Positions 27,547-37,200 of a stretch of DNA of 64,000 nt are shown here, one piece after another. Within the stretch, counting starts at the first letter, position 1; every line of letters starts with the position of its first letter. The notes beneath the pieces were generated by a model. That model did no database searches. It was not told where the DNA came from and saw only the letters and a list, made by a program, of their open reading frames with translations. Source of the stretch: Avibacterium volantium (GTDB taxonomy: Bacteria > Pseudomonadota > Gammaproteobacteria > Enterobacterales > Pasteurellaceae). The position numbers were made by a program, and so were the translations under genes. The stretch spans positions 1,831,001 to 1,895,000 of the forward strand of contig NZ_LR134167.1 in the NCBI RefSeq assembly GCF_900635775.1, written 5' to 3'.

Positions 27547-29751
27547 GTGAAAATTAATACCGCACTTTTATTATCGTTGGCAACATCTCTCACATCAGGC
27601 ACGGTGTTCGCTGAAACAAAATTAGAAAATAATAGTTCTACCGCTGAAGGCGAAGAGTTAGAACCTATTTTCGTATATTCAAGAGGCGTAAGAGAATCTA
27701 GATTAGATACGCCATTTGCTGTTGATGTGATAGACAAACAAGATATCAAAGTTAAAGATACACAAAATGTATTAGAGGCACTATCCTCCTTACCGAGCCT
27801 TAATATCCATAACGGTAATAATGCTGCAACAACCTCCATTTGGATCCGTGGCGTGGGCTCTCTCACAAACACCAGTATGGACGATAATTCTGTAGATATT
27901 GTGGTTGATGGCATAAGCAATGGCAAATCTGGGCTAGCTCGCCCTTTACTTGATGTTGAGCGAATTGAAGTGGCTAAAGGCCCTCAAGGAACGTTATTTG
28001 GCACTAAAGCAGAAGCTGGTAGCGTTATGATAAAAACAACGGATCCTAAGCAAGAATTTGAAGCCAACATTGGTGTTAATGCAGGTAATCTGAACTTACG
28101 AGGAATCAATGGGTTACTTAATGTACCGATCTCTGAACAATTTTCATTCCGATTAGCTACTCAACTTGAGCGTTTTGATGACTATATAAAAGATGCCGAT
28201 ACAGGAAAACCACTAAATAGAAAAACGAATGAGGCGATACAAGCCAAACTGCGTTGGAACGATGGAGAATACAATGATGCAATTTTAAGTGTTTATCACG
28301 ATCAACGTAAAAACTTTTTACCGATTATTCTTTCTGAACCCTTTTCTTTTAGCACACAAACAAACGGATTACCGCATAATGCGTACCGTAAAAATTCGGG
28401 CATTTCATTGAAATATATGCATGGCTTTGATTTTGCTGTTTTAGAATCCACCACTGCATACCATTATCACCGTGCTAATGTTAATCGACCGTTAAGACCG
28501 CTTGATATGCTAGGGGTTTTCTATAATGCAGCAAAGATTCCACAATCGCTACACCCCATATTAGATCAATATTATTACCAAAATAAAAATAATCGCCAAA
28601 ACGTTAATGAACGGGTAAAACAATTCTCGCAGGAATTAAAATTCACCTCAGAAACTAATTCGGGATTAATTTGGGTAGCTGGGGCATATTTTGAAAAAAG
28701 AAAACGCAATTTTACTTATGATGCCATTCGCAGTACTCAACAATTATCACCTGCTGTCTTACTTGGTAATGATCCATTTAATGCCATTATTGATCGTGAT
28801 TTTGACTATGAAACCAAAGCACTTTTTGGCGAGTTAACTTTCCCACTAACCGAAAGCTTAAAAGCCGTTGCCGGGGCTCGATATAGCCATGAACAACTAA
28901 ATTATCGTGCAATTTATATGCCAAATGCTGATTTTGCGAAACCTTCTTATACGGAAAATCATAAAATCAGTGATAACTTCTTGAGTGGTCGTCTAGGATT
29001 TAACTATGCTCTAACCTCAGAATGGCGACTGTATGCGATACAAAGTCTAGGAAATAAATTTGGTGGATTTGCTGATTATGGTACGAATATTGCATACGGT
29101 AAAGATAACCAGCCTTATAAATCGGCTAAAGTGATTAGCTCTGAAATCGGCAGTAAATTTTTGACAAATAATGGTAAATTTGGATTTGATGTCTCCTTAT
29201 TTAACACCAAAGTTAAAAATGACCATATTACCATCACCCTATATCCCTCCTATTTAACTGGTACTGCAAATGCAGATACTCGTTCTAGAGGCGCTGAACT
29301 GGGAATATATTGGCAACTCGCGGAGCAGTTAAAACTAAAACAAGAAATCACTTACTTAGATACCAAAGTTACAAAAGTACCTGCAACAGCACGCCATATT
29401 ACCGCAAAGGGAAACCGCTTACCGCAAGCCGCTAAGTGGAGCGGTGCATTATCCATTGCATATGAATCGAAACCGTTCAACTTCGGATTTATGGGGGAAT
29501 CACAGCTACTAAGCGATCTATCCATACGCTATGTCGGTAGCCGTTATGCACAGCCTGACAATGTACAGAAATTAGGTCATTATATGTTGCTTAATCTTTC
29601 TATAGGGTTACAAAATAAACATCATAATATTTTATTTTGGAGTAAAAACTTAACAAACCGCAAATATCACGCATTTGGTATTATGCCAGGTTATGCTGGG
29701 CTACCCTCTAGTGGTCGCACATTTGGTGTAAATTATAGCTATACATTCTAA
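27547..29751 (+). CDS. TonB-dependent siderophore receptor
   Basis: 734 residues from GTG 27547, chosen because AAGGAG lies 6 bases upstream and it gives a clean signal peptide (VKINTALLLSLATSLTSGTV, cleavage after VFA). The plug domain has EPIFVYSRGVRES (TonB-box region), DVIDKQDIKVKDTQNVLEAL, VDIVVDGISNG, VERIEVAKGPQGTLFGTKAE and GSVMIKTTDP. The remainder is a 22-strand barrel ending in the aromatic GVNYSYTF. It takes up a ferric siderophore across the outer membrane with TonB energy. It lies between the reductase and permease genes in one Fur-controlled operon. The ligand cannot be deduced; sequence style is of the smaller single-plug receptors without N-terminal signalling domain. Confidence 0.88.
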   Translation: MKINTALLLSLATSLTSGTVFAETKLENNSSTAEGEELEPIFVYSRGVRESRLDTPFAVDVIDKQDIKVKDTQNVLEALSSLPSLNIHNGNNAATTSIWIRGVGSLTNTSMDDNSVDIVVDGISNGKSGLARPLLDVERIEVAKGPQGTLFGTKAEAGSVMIKTTDPKQEFEANIGVNAGNLNLRGINGLLNVPISEQFSFRLATQLERFDDYIKDADTGKPLNRKTNEAIQAKLRWNDGEYNDAILSVYHDQRKNFLPIILSEPFSFSTQTNGLPHNAYRKNSGISLKYMHGFDFAVLESTTAYHYHRANVNRPLRPLDMLGVFYNAAKIPQSLHPILDQYYYQNKNNRQNVNERVKQFSQELKFTSETNSGLIWVAGAYFEKRKRNFTYDAIRSTQQLSPAVLLGNDPFNAIIDRDFDYETKALFGELTFPLTESLKAVAGARYSHEQLNYRAIYMPNADFAKPSYTENHKISDNFLSGRLGFNYALTSEWRLYAIQSLGNKFGGFADYGTNIAYGKDNQPYKSAKVISSEIGSKFLTNNGKFGFDVSLFNTKVKNDHITITLYPSYLTGTANADTRSRGAELGIYWQLAEQLKLKQEITYLDTKVTKVPATARHITAKGNRLPQAAKWSGALSIAYESKPFNFGFMGESQLLSDLSIRYVGSRYAQPDNVQKLGHYMLLNLSIGLQNKHHNILFWSKNLTNRKYHAFGIMPGYAGLPSSGRTFGVNYSYTF

Positions 29752-29756
29752 GGAAA

Positions 29757-30965
29757 ATGATGACAAATAAGCACAATACGTTGACTTGGTCAATGCTGAT
29801 TTCCTTGTATATGACCCAATACATTGGCATTTCCTTTGCATTGACTGCCTCAGTTGTTGTTCTCCGAGTTTCAGGATTCTCGTTGGATAAACTCGCACTG
29901 CTTAACTTGATAGCACTTCCGATTGCAGGAAAATTATTTTTTGCCTTAGTGGTTGATCATATACGCACCTTTTTCCAAGGAATGTACCGTGGCTGGCTAA
30001 TCATCGCACAAAGTTGTATGACAATTTTATTAGCCATTTCTAGTTTTTTTGAAATTACTCAGCATTTTTCTATCGTATTAGTGCTATTTCTTTTGTACAG
30101 TGTGATGACCTGTATCCAAGATGTTGCCATTGATGGGTTAGCCTGTAAAATTTTTGTAGAATCCGATCGCCAAAAAGCAAATGCACTACAATACGCCAGT
30201 AATTTATTTGGAAATATTATTGGCGGAGGCATAATATTAATGTTCTACAATACGCTCCAGTGGCAAGGTTCGCTATTCGTATTATCTGCCCTGACTGCAA
30301 TCTCAGTCGTTCAACTTATTTTTTATTACGAACCAGAAGCAGAAAAAGTGGCGTACAAAGAAAGTCGCACCAAATACCCTCTGATTGCACAAATGACTGC
30401 TTTTATGAAGGCTAATAAAATGTGGTTTTTCCTTCTGCTTATCTTACCAAGCGGATTCAGCTCAGCATATACGCTCATTAACCCAATGTTAGTTGATGCA
30501 GGGTGGTCTATCGCGAATATAGGTATAGCTACAAAAATTTATGGCTCAATCATAGGCGTATTTTCAGCCTTACTAATCATTCCTTTAATCAAACGTTTTG
30601 GGCGAATTAAAGCACTACAATATTTGTTAATATTACAAACGTTGCCATTACTCTGCTTACTGATGCTTACGCAACAAAAAATAGAAATATTAACAGCTTA
30701 TGGCGTGATTGGCTTATATTCTCTTATCCAGCCTGCCTTATTAGCTTCAATAAGTACGGTTATTATGGATAAAGCCGCCCCAATGCAAGCTAAAGCCACG
30801 TTCTTCTCATTACAACTCAGTGTTATCGTCATTATGGGATTTATTTATGCAACGATGGCGATGTCTTTTGCCGGTCAATACGGTTATTTCCCTGTATTAC
30901 TTTCATCTATTGCACTCAATCTGATTGCTGCGATATTTACCTTTAATTTTAGTTATGGCAAATAA
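29757..30965 (+). CDS. MFS permease for siderophore uptake (RhtX/FptX-like)
   Basis: 402 residues with about twelve membrane helices. [20 protein letters not shown] and VDHIRT are close to the AmpG/RhtX branch of the major facilitator family, as is [15 protein letters not shown] (helix 4 region). RhtX and FptX carry ferric siderophores across the inner membrane without an ABC transporter, which fits its place behind a TonB receptor and a siderophore reductase and the lack of ABC genes here. AAGGA precedes ATG 29757 by 3 bases and ATG 29760 by 6; the second is equally likely. AmpG-type muropeptide transport is the alternative but is not supported by the context. Confidence 0.8.
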   Translation: MMTNKHNTLTWSMLISLYMTQYIGISFALTASVVVLRVSGFSLDKLALLNLIALPIAGKLFFALVVDHIRTFFQGMYRGWLIIAQSCMTILLAISSFFEITQHFSIVLVLFLLYSVMTCIQDVAIDGLACKIFVESDRQKANALQYASNLFGNIIGGGIILMFYNTLQWQGSLFVLSALTAISVVQLIFYYEPEAEKVAYKESRTKYPLIAQMTAFMKANKMWFFLLLILPSGFSSAYTLINPMLVDAGWSIANIGIATKIYGSIIGVFSALLIIPLIKRFGRIKALQYLLILQTLPLLCLLMLTQQKIEILTAYGVIGLYSLIQPALLASISTVIMDKAAPMQAKATFFSLQLSVIVIMGFIYATMAMSFAGQYGYFPVLLSSIALNLIAAIFTFNFSYGK

Positions 30966-31074
30966 AGCATACATAATAGATATAAAATTTACGCCTCAAA
31001 AGCACCGCACTTTTTCTTTTTCCCCCAACTGCAAAATGATACACTTCAGGCTTTTAGATCAATTAGGAACAAAA

Positions 31075-31791
31075 ATGCAATTACCTTCATTAAAATCTGC
31101 AACACTCATTCGCCGTTATAAACGCTTTTTGGCTGATGTAGAGCTGGCAAATGGCGAGGTGCTGACGATTCACTGTGCTAACACAGGGGCGATGACAGGC
31201 TGTGGCGAGAAAGGCGATACCATTTGGTATTCCACCTCCGATAGCAAAACCCGCAAATACCCCCATTCGTGGGAACTCACCCAGCTCAAAAATGGGCAAA
31301 TGGTGTGCATTAACACGCACCGTTCCAATCAGCTCACCCTTGAAGCCTTGCAAAATAAGCAAATCAAAGAATTAGCCGCATACAACAAAATTCTGCCTGA
31401 AATGAAATATGGTGAGGAAAACAGCCGTATTGATTTTTTGCTTAAAGGCGAAGGATTACCCGATTGTTATGTGGAAGTGAAATCGGTAACGCTGGTAAAA
31501 GGCAATCTCGGAATGTTCCCTGATGCAGTAACAACCCGCGGGCAAAAACACTTGCGTGAATTAATGGCGATGAAAAAGCGCGGGCATCGTGCGGTGATTT
31601 TTTTCGCGGGCTTGCACAACGGTTTTGATCATTTCAAAGTGGCAGAATACATCGATCCTGAGTACGCCAAATTGCTCAGCCAAGCGATAAAAGAAGGGGT
31701 TGAGGTGTATGCCTATGCAGGCGAATTTGAATTTTCGGGTCAAATTCCTACCGCACTTTCTTTGACCCATTGCGTGCCTTACATCGAATAA
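31075..31791 (+). CDS. sfsA: DNA/RNA nuclease SfsA (sugar fermentation stimulation protein)
   Basis: 238 residues from ATG 31075 with TAGGA 7 bases upstream; a longer frame from 30925 overlaps the permease gene and lacks family similarity. [72 protein letters not shown] and [16 protein letters not shown] cover the whole SfsA protein, including the D and ExK residues of a PD-(D/E)XK-like nuclease core. E. coli SfsA binds DNA and affects maltose gene expression; its exact role is not settled. It is probably transcribed from its own promoter in the 110-base gap before it. Confidence 0.95.
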   Translation: MQLPSLKSATLIRRYKRFLADVELANGEVLTIHCANTGAMTGCGEKGDTIWYSTSDSKTRKYPHSWELTQLKNGQMVCINTHRSNQLTLEALQNKQIKELAAYNKILPEMKYGEENSRIDFLLKGEGLPDCYVEVKSVTLVKGNLGMFPDAVTTRGQKHLRELMAMKKRGHRAVIFFAGLHNGFDHFKVAEYIDPEYAKLLSQAIKEGVEVYAYAGEFEFSGQIPTALSLTHCVPYIE

Positions 31792-31798
31792 AAAATAT

Positions 31799-31850
31799 TG
31801 AGAATTATTTTCATTTATCTGTTGACTTTGTATTTGAGAACTATTATCAT
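31799..31850 (+). promoter_or_regulatory. Two Fur boxes and a promoter with no protein gene downstream
   Basis: TGAGAATTATTTTCA (31799-31813) and TGAGAACTATTATCA (31835-31849) each match the 7-1-7 Fur motif at 12 of 14 defined positions. TTGACT (31822-31827), a 17-base spacer and TATCAT (31845-31850) form a promoter overlapped by the second box, the same layout as the siderophore operon promoter at 26369-26401. Confidence 0.72.
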
Positions 31851-31856
31851 CTAACC

Positions 31857-31928
31857 ATTCAAACAATAATAGATAATCACTCCAACACTTTAGTGCCTCT
31901 CCCCCCCACAGAAAGAGGCACTTTTTTT
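31857..31928 (+). ncRNA. Candidate Fur-regulated small RNA with C-rich terminator loop
   Basis: The Fur-controlled promoter predicts transcription from about 31857. A strong terminator follows after only about 35 bases: stem AGTGCCTCT (31892-31900) / AGAGGCACT (31914-31922), 13-base loop beginning CCCCCCCAC, then TTTTTTT. No start codon with a meaningful frame lies between. The transcript would be about 72 nt. A C-rich accessible loop can pair with Shine-Dalgarno sequences, as known for the Fur-regulated sRNAs FsrA and IsrR; RyhB and Haemophilus HrrF are functional counterparts. Homology to HrrF could not be tested. Hfq is encoded in the same window. Confidence 0.6.
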
Positions 31929-31975
31929 ATGCGTAAAACTAAACTAATAAGTGCGGTCAGATTTTGGTAGAAATT

Positions 31976-32671
31976 TTAACAATCTTGTAACGAACGCAAC
32001 TGACGACCTGTTGCATCAAAATTATCAAGTGAAAGCCAACGCTTAAATTTAGGTTTCATTGCCTGCCATTCTTCTTGCAACATTGAAAACCACGCGGTAT
32101 CACGGTTACGCCCTTTATACACTAGCGCACGCCTAAAAACCCCCTCAAATTGAAAGCCAAGGCGCTTCGCCGCATTGAAAGACGGCTGATTTAGACTATC
32201 ACATTTCCATTCGTAACGGCGATATTGTAGGGTTTCAAACACATATTGCATTGCTAAAAATTGGGCTTCGGTTGCAACACGGGAATGTTTAAGGCTTTCT
32301 GAATAAATCACCCAGCCCATTTCGATAGTACGATTTTTCGGGTCTATTCGCATTAAAGAAAATAGTCCAACGGCTTTTTGTGTAGCTTTATCAATAATCG
32401 CCAAATAATAGGGATCTGAAACGCTTGCCCATTGTTGCAAAAGTTGCCGTGCGGCTTGTTCGTTAGGTTGCGCATCAATAGACAAATAAGTCCATTGGCT
32501 TTCAGGGCTATTTGGCCCAAAAAAATCATAAATATCGCTAAAATGACGAGATACACAAAGCCGTTCCAAACGACAATATTGCCCTTCTAACGTTTGAATA
32601 TTCGGCAACTCTCCCACTGTAAAATCTGCAATAAGTTCACCGATAGGTTGACCGAGATGGTTAATTGGCAT
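31976..32671 (-). CDS. GNAT-family N-acetyltransferase (RimJ/RimL-like)
   Basis: 231 residues. An N-terminal extension (PINHLGQPIGELIADFTVGE) precedes the GNAT_3 fold: LEGQYCRLERLCVSRHFSDI, AVGLFSLMRIDPKNRTIEMG (motif C/D strands), WVIYSESLKHSRVATEAQFL (acetyl-CoA-binding motif A) and YRRYEWKCDSLNQPSFNAAK then RLGFQFEGVFRR (motif B). Relatives acetylate protein N termini or small amines; the substrate is not known. It is a single gene, read toward the candidate sRNA terminator and away from the sulfatase region. Confidence 0.88.
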   Translation of the reverse strand: MPINHLGQPIGELIADFTVGELPNIQTLEGQYCRLERLCVSRHFSDIYDFFGPNSPESQWTYLSIDAQPNEQAARQLLQQWASVSDPYYLAIIDKATQKAVGLFSLMRIDPKNRTIEMGWVIYSESLKHSRVATEAQFLAMQYVFETLQYRRYEWKCDSLNQPSFNAAKRLGFQFEGVFRRALVYKGRNRDTAWFSMLQEEWQAMKPKFKRWLSLDNFDATGRQLRSLQDC

Positions 32672-32864
32672 TGTACTCCCTCATAAAAATAGGCGTAACA
32701 CCTGTCATAATTGATATACTTGATGTTAAAGCTTTAAATGCTAATTTCAATACAGCTGTCGTACTGCATAATGACTTGTTTTATTGCACAACCTCTGGTT
32801 GTGATAATACTGTCGATAGCCTGAAAACTTTCAATTAAGCCAGTTAAAAAATCTTTCAATTAAT

Positions 32865-32896
32865 ACCGCACTTTTAAAAAGTGCGGTGTTTTTTTA
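32865..32896 (+). terminator. Facing uptake-signal hairpin with T run in the 32672-32954 gap
   Basis: ACCGCACTTTT (32865-32875) pairs with AAAAGTGCGGT, followed on the + strand by GTTTTTTTA. No + strand gene is seen upstream in this gap; another 7-bp hairpin (CACAACC TCT GGTTGTG, 32787-32803) precedes it. The two could belong to an unannotated short transcript, but no promoter is convincing. Confidence 0.45.
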
Positions 32897-32954
32897 GCTT
32901 TTTTGTATAACTGTGGAATGTCAAAACAACACTCAGCCATACAGCATTGTGATA

Positions 32955-34583
32955 TTACTTATCCACAACAAGCACACTTTTACTCAAACGTAATTGTTTC
33001 TGTAATTCAAGCGTTACCTTATGTGCTTTCTCCCAATCTTTCTTCGTTAGTAATGGGCGAATTTCCCGTAAATAAATTTCGGTACTTGTTTCCCCTGTAT
33101 GATGTTCGTACCCCAATGGATGGCTACGCCAACGTTGAGGATCAATTAACACATCTTGAGAATAAAAAGGATCAGAATTATTTTGGATATGCTTGTCTAA
33201 TTTCGCACGTAATTCCCGCTTAATCTCTCGATAATTTGGATCATTTGCTAAATTACGTGTTTCACCGCGATCATTGACCATATCATAGAGCTCTTCTTCC
33301 TCGTCCTCTTTGTAAAGCACATATTTAAACTCATTTGTTCTTAACATTCGTGCGGGTTGAAGATCAAGATTTCGATCCGTATTCCAATGGGCAACAACAT
33401 ATTCTCGCCACTCTTCGGTCGGTTTATTTTGTAATAACGGTAACAAGGAACGACCATAAATCGGATTAGGAACGGTTAACCCTACATAATCACAAAGTGT
33501 TGGCAATAAATCACATAAGGATACCAGCTCTTTTTTATGCTGATTTTTTTGAATATCTGGCCCGAGGAAGGTAAAAGGTACATTCATCGCTTCTTCATAA
33601 AACCAATTCATTTTTGTAACAAGCCGATGAGCGCCCATTGCATCGCCGTGATCAGAGAAAAAGACAATGAGCGTATCATCATAAAGCCCGTTTTCTTTCA
33701 ATGCATTAATAACTTGCCCAATATAATTATCCGCAAGTTCCGTATAGTAATAATAAGCTTTAAGATATTGTTGAAAATTCTTTTCATTCCATTTGCCTGC
33801 CTGTTTTACTCTTGTATGAGTACAGCAAGCATATTGAACAGCTTTTGGTCGATTAATTAAATCTGATTTTGTATCAAAATTATCTAAAAGCTCAGGCAAT
33901 TCGCCGATCCCTTCAATATCGCCGTGTTCTCCTGCAAATTTGCCTACCCAGCCGTTAATATTATGCGGATTATTGAATTCAACCGCTAATAAAAATGGTT
34001 TTTTCTCTTTTCGTTGATTCAATCGATTAATAAATTTTAAGCTTTCCTCTAAGCAATATACATCTTCTTTAGTGTCATAATTCACAGGAAAAGCGGGTTC
34101 AGCGGGAAAATCTTTTTCAATTTGTTCCGCACTAATAAAACCTCTCAACGCACCGTGATCATGGCGTTTTCCAAAATGGTAGCATTCATAGCCCGCCTCA
34201 CTAAAAATGGATCCCACGGTTGCCAATGTTTCAGGAATATCCGCATTATCATTGGCAACAACTCCCGTATGATGAGGTAAACATCCTGTCCAAAAGCTCG
34301 ATCGCGAAGGCGCACATAGCGGATAACTACAATAAGCATTCTCAAAACTGACACCTTGAGCCATTAACGCATCAATATTCGGCGTTTTTACGACCTTATT
34401 TCCATATCCCCCAACCGCACGTTTAGCTAGCTGATCAGCGGTAATAATGACAATATTTTTAGCATTTAATAATTTTTCGCCTTCATTACTACAGGTATCC
34501 TTAGCCATAGTTTCTGGCATTACCACCATACCAGCAGAACCTAATGCGACATTACGAATAAATTTTCTACGTGTAATACTCAT
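32955..34583 (-). CDS. Tat-exported type I sulfatase
   Basis: 542 residues. The N terminus SITRRKFIRNVALGSAGMVV is a twin-arginine signal. NIVIITADQLAKRAVGGYG supplies the metal-binding Asp, with Gln in place of the second Asp, as in choline-sulfatase-like enzymes. CAPSRSSFWTG contains the C-x-P-S-R signature whose C90 is converted to formylglycine; FFSDHGDAMGAHRL and the C-terminal ELYDMVNDRGETRNLANDPN are standard. It would cleave sulfate esters in the periplasm, possibly from host glycosaminoglycans or mucins. No formylglycine-generating enzyme (FGE or anSME) is in the window. GGAGG lies 5 bases before ATG 34583. A perfect CRP site lies 65 bases upstream. The substrate is unknown. Confidence 0.88.
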   Translation of the reverse strand: MSITRRKFIRNVALGSAGMVVMPETMAKDTCSNEGEKLLNAKNIVIITADQLAKRAVGGYGNKVVKTPNIDALMAQGVSFENAYCSYPLCAPSRSSFWTGCLPHHTGVVANDNADIPETLATVGSIFSEAGYECYHFGKRHDHGALRGFISAEQIEKDFPAEPAFPVNYDTKEDVYCLEESLKFINRLNQRKEKKPFLLAVEFNNPHNINGWVGKFAGEHGDIEGIGELPELLDNFDTKSDLINRPKAVQYACCTHTRVKQAGKWNEKNFQQYLKAYYYYTELADNYIGQVINALKENGLYDDTLIVFFSDHGDAMGAHRLVTKMNWFYEEAMNVPFTFLGPDIQKNQHKKELVSLCDLLPTLCDYVGLTVPNPIYGRSLLPLLQNKPTEEWREYVVAHWNTDRNLDLQPARMLRTNEFKYVLYKEDEEEELYDMVNDRGETRNLANDPNYREIKRELRAKLDKHIQNNSDPFYSQDVLIDPQRWRSHPLGYEHHTGETSTEIYLREIRPLLTKKDWEKAHKVTLELQKQLRLSKSVLVVDK

Positions 34584-34647
34584 CGTTCCTCCAAGATATT
34601 TAAGTGAAACCCTGTAGAGAATGATATGACACTTTTCATTTTAAAAC

Positions 34648-34663
34648 TGTGAAATAGCTCACA
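34648..34663. promoter_or_regulatory. CRP-binding site upstream of the sulfatase gene
   Basis: TGTGAAATAGCTCACA matches both half sites of the CRP consensus (TGTGA-N6-TCACA) perfectly. It lies 65 bases before the sulfatase start and 221 before tyrS, so cAMP-CRP control of the sulfatase is more likely. Apart from this site, the 300-base gap 34584-34883 shows only promoter-like AT-rich sequence. Confidence 0.75.
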
Positions 34664-34883
34664 CAAAATAAAACATAAAATTATTTTTTTTGAAAAAATG
34701 ATTCAAAAAAATACTTTAATACGATGCAGTAACACCATCTTCTTTTAATAACACTATGGCTATACTTTTGCTACAAAGATTTCAACGACACGTCTTTATT
34801 TCATAGATTTCATTTGAATATTGTTTTTTCCTATCTATAATAATGAAATTCAAGAAAATAATTTACACATATAGGATACCTCA

Positions 34884-36083
34884 ATGACTGATCTTTCACC
34901 TTTGCTTGCCGAGCAGCTTGCTGAGCTAAAACGCGGCACAGATCAACTTTTTTCAGAACAAGATTTAATCGACAAACTTAAAGAAAACCGTCCGTTACGC
35001 ATTAAATTAGGGGCTGATCCAACCGCACCCGACATTCATTTAGGGCATACGGTAGTGTTAAATAAATTGCGTCAATTCCAAAATTTTGGGCATCACGTTA
35101 TGTTTTTGATTGGGGATTTCACCGCAACCGTGGGCGATCCTTCAGGTAAAAACGCAACCCGTCCGCCACTTTCTCGCGAAGATGTGTTACGCAATGCGGA
35201 AACCTATAAAGAGCAAATTTATAAAATTTTAGATCCTGAGAAAACGGAAATCGTGTTTAACTCCGATTGGCTTGGGGAATTAGGCACGGTGGGAATGATC
35301 CGCTTAGCATCAAATTATACCGTCGCACGAATGTTAGAACGTGATGATTTCAAAAAACGTTTCACCAATAATCAGCCGATTGCCATTCACGAATTTATTT
35401 ATCCGTTGTTGCAAGGCTACGATTCTGTGCATTTGAAAGCGGACGTGGAATTAGGCGGCACAGACCAAACGTTCAATTTGCTGATCGGGCGTGAACTGCA
35501 AAAATCAGACGGTCAAAAACCGCAAGTGGCAATCACGCTTCCGTTGCTCGTGGGCTTAGACGGCGAGAAAAAAATGTCGAAATCCCTCGGCAACTACATT
35601 GGGGTGAACGAAGCGCCAAATGAAATGTTCGGTAAAGTGATGTCAATTTCCGATGATTTAATGTGGGATTGGTATGATTTGCTTTCTTTCCGTCCATTAA
35701 GCGAAATTGCTCAGTTCAAACAAGAAGTGGCAGAGGGACGTAACCCGCGTGATATTAAGGTGTTATTAGCGAAAGAAATCACTGCTCGCTTCCACTCCGA
35801 AGCCGATGCAGACGCCGCAGAGCAAGCCTTTATTAACCGTTTCCAAAAAGGGGCGATCCCTGATGAAATGCCAGAATTTACCTTTGAGGGCGAAATTGGG
35901 CTAGCCAACTTGTTAAAAGAAGCGGGGCTTGTTAGCTCGACTTCCGAAGCCATTCGTATGGTAAATCAAGGCGGGGTAAAAATTGACGGCGAAAAAGTAG
36001 AAAATGCCAAAGCCATTATTTACGCCTCCACTGCCGTTTATCAGGTGGGTAAACGCAAGTTTGCTCGCGTAACGGTGAAATAA
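34884..36083 (+). CDS. tyrS: Tyrosine--tRNA ligase
   Basis: 399 residues, the TyrRZ-type length. [20 protein letters not shown] has the HIGH-type motif HLGH (52-55); [16 protein letters not shown] binds tyrosine and [14 protein letters not shown] is the KMSKS loop. The C-terminal S4 RNA-binding domain includes [20 protein letters not shown]. It attaches tyrosine to tRNA-Tyr in the cytoplasm. AGGATACCTCA precedes ATG 34884. It stands alone, ended by a strong terminator. Confidence 0.97.
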   Translation: MTDLSPLLAEQLAELKRGTDQLFSEQDLIDKLKENRPLRIKLGADPTAPDIHLGHTVVLNKLRQFQNFGHHVMFLIGDFTATVGDPSGKNATRPPLSREDVLRNAETYKEQIYKILDPEKTEIVFNSDWLGELGTVGMIRLASNYTVARMLERDDFKKRFTNNQPIAIHEFIYPLLQGYDSVHLKADVELGGTDQTFNLLIGRELQKSDGQKPQVAITLPLLVGLDGEKKMSKSLGNYIGVNEAPNEMFGKVMSISDDLMWDWYDLLSFRPLSEIAQFKQEVAEGRNPRDIKVLLAKEITARFHSEADADAAEQAFINRFQKGAIPDEMPEFTFEGEIGLANLLKEAGLVSSTSEAIRMVNQGGVKIDGEKVENAKAIIYASTAVYQVGKRKFARVTVK

Positions 36084-36096
36084 TCCTTTTAAAGAT

Positions 36097-36124
36097 AGGC
36101 GTATGAGAATACGCCTTCTTTTTA
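36097..36124 (+). terminator. Rho-independent terminator of tyrS
   Basis: 8-bp stem AGGCGTAT / ATACGCCT with a GAGA (GNRA) tetraloop, followed by TCTTTTTT, 13 bases after the tyrS stop. Confidence 0.88.
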
Positions 36125-36259
36125 CCCGCAAGCTAAATGGATTTTGCAAATCCTTGAAAGATCAGCAACATTTCCATATAAAAACGCAACGTAATAAAAC
36201 GTAAAATAAAAGTGCGGTAAAAAAATTAGCCATTTTTAACATTATCAATAGGTGGAATT

Positions 36260-37189
36260 ATGTCAGAAAAAATTTGGGTATTAGGCGATGCGGTGGTGGA
36301 TTTAATCCCCGATGGCGAACAGCATTATTTACGCTGTGCCGGTGGCGCGCCAGCCAATGTGTCAGTGGGAGTAGCACGGCTCGGCGGTGAAAGCGGTTTT
36401 ATCGGCAAAGTGGGCAAAGATCCCTTAGGCGAATTTATGCAACAAACCTTGCAGCAAGAAAAGGTGGATACCACTTTTATGACCTTAGATCCCGCGCAAC
36501 GCACTTCTACCGTGGTAGTGGGGTTAGATCAAGGCGAACGTAGCTTTACCTTTATGGTTAATCCAAGTGCGGATCAATTTTTGCAAGTTTCTGAATTACC
36601 AACCTTTTCGCAAGGGCAATGGTTGCACTGCTGTTCCATTGCATTAATCAACGATCCTTCCCGCACGGCAACCTTCACCGCGATGAAAGCGATTCGCCAA
36701 GCGAAAGGCTATGTATCTTTTGACCCAAATTTGCGTGAAAGTCTATGGCAAAGCCTTGATGAAATGCGTGAAGTGGTGATGCAAGCGGTCGCTTTAGCTG
36801 ATGTGCTGAAATTTTCGGAAGAAGAACTCACTTTCCTAACCCAAACCGACAGCCTTGAAAAAGCCTTTGAAAAAATCACCGCACTTTATCCGCAAAAGCT
36901 GATTATCGTTACCCTTGGAAAAGCGGGCGCGTTGTATCATTTCAAAGGGCAAAAAGACATTGTTGCGGGCAAAGCGTTACAGCCTGTGGACACTACGGGG
37001 GCAGGTGATGCCTTTGTGGGTGGCTTGCTCGCGGGGCTTTCGCAAAATCCTGATTGGCAAAATAATCACGCCGCTTTAGTGAAAATCTTACGCCAAGCCA
37101 ACGCCTGCGGTGCGTTAGCCACCACAGCAAAAGGCGCGATGTCTGCCCTACCGAACCACGAACAATTACACGCATTTTTAAGCGAATAA
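36260..37189 (+). CDS. scrK: Fructokinase (PfkB family)
   Basis: 309 residues. KIWVLGDAVVDLIPDGEQHY and RCAGGAPANVSVGVARLGGE contain PfkB signature 1; PVDTTGAGDAFVGGLLAGLS is signature 2 with the catalytic Asp in GAGD. VSFDPNLRESLW is typical of fructokinases (and of the related AIR kinase). It phosphorylates the fructose released by the hydrolase encoded next. AGGTGG lies 6 bases before ATG 36260. It is followed after 11 bases by scrB, a sucrose catabolic pair; no sucrose PTS permease or ScrR regulator is in the window. Confidence 0.9.
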   Translation: MSEKIWVLGDAVVDLIPDGEQHYLRCAGGAPANVSVGVARLGGESGFIGKVGKDPLGEFMQQTLQQEKVDTTFMTLDPAQRTSTVVVGLDQGERSFTFMVNPSADQFLQVSELPTFSQGQWLHCCSIALINDPSRTATFTAMKAIRQAKGYVSFDPNLRESLWQSLDEMREVVMQAVALADVLKFSEEELTFLTQTDSLEKAFEKITALYPQKLIIVTLGKAGALYHFKGQKDIVAGKALQPVDTTGAGDAFVGGLLAGLSQNPDWQNNHAALVKILRQANACGALATTAKGAMSALPNHEQLHAFLSE

Positions 37190-37200
37190 GGAGAATGCCA

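Noticed and set aside
30925..31074. N-terminal extension of sfsA by 50 residues
   Set aside because: It overlaps the permease gene, has no ribosome site and no SfsA-like sequence; ATG 31075 has both.
32903..33223. 106-codon open frame on the + strand after the uptake-signal hairpin
   Set aside because: It lies antisense to the C terminus of the sulfatase and shows no family features.
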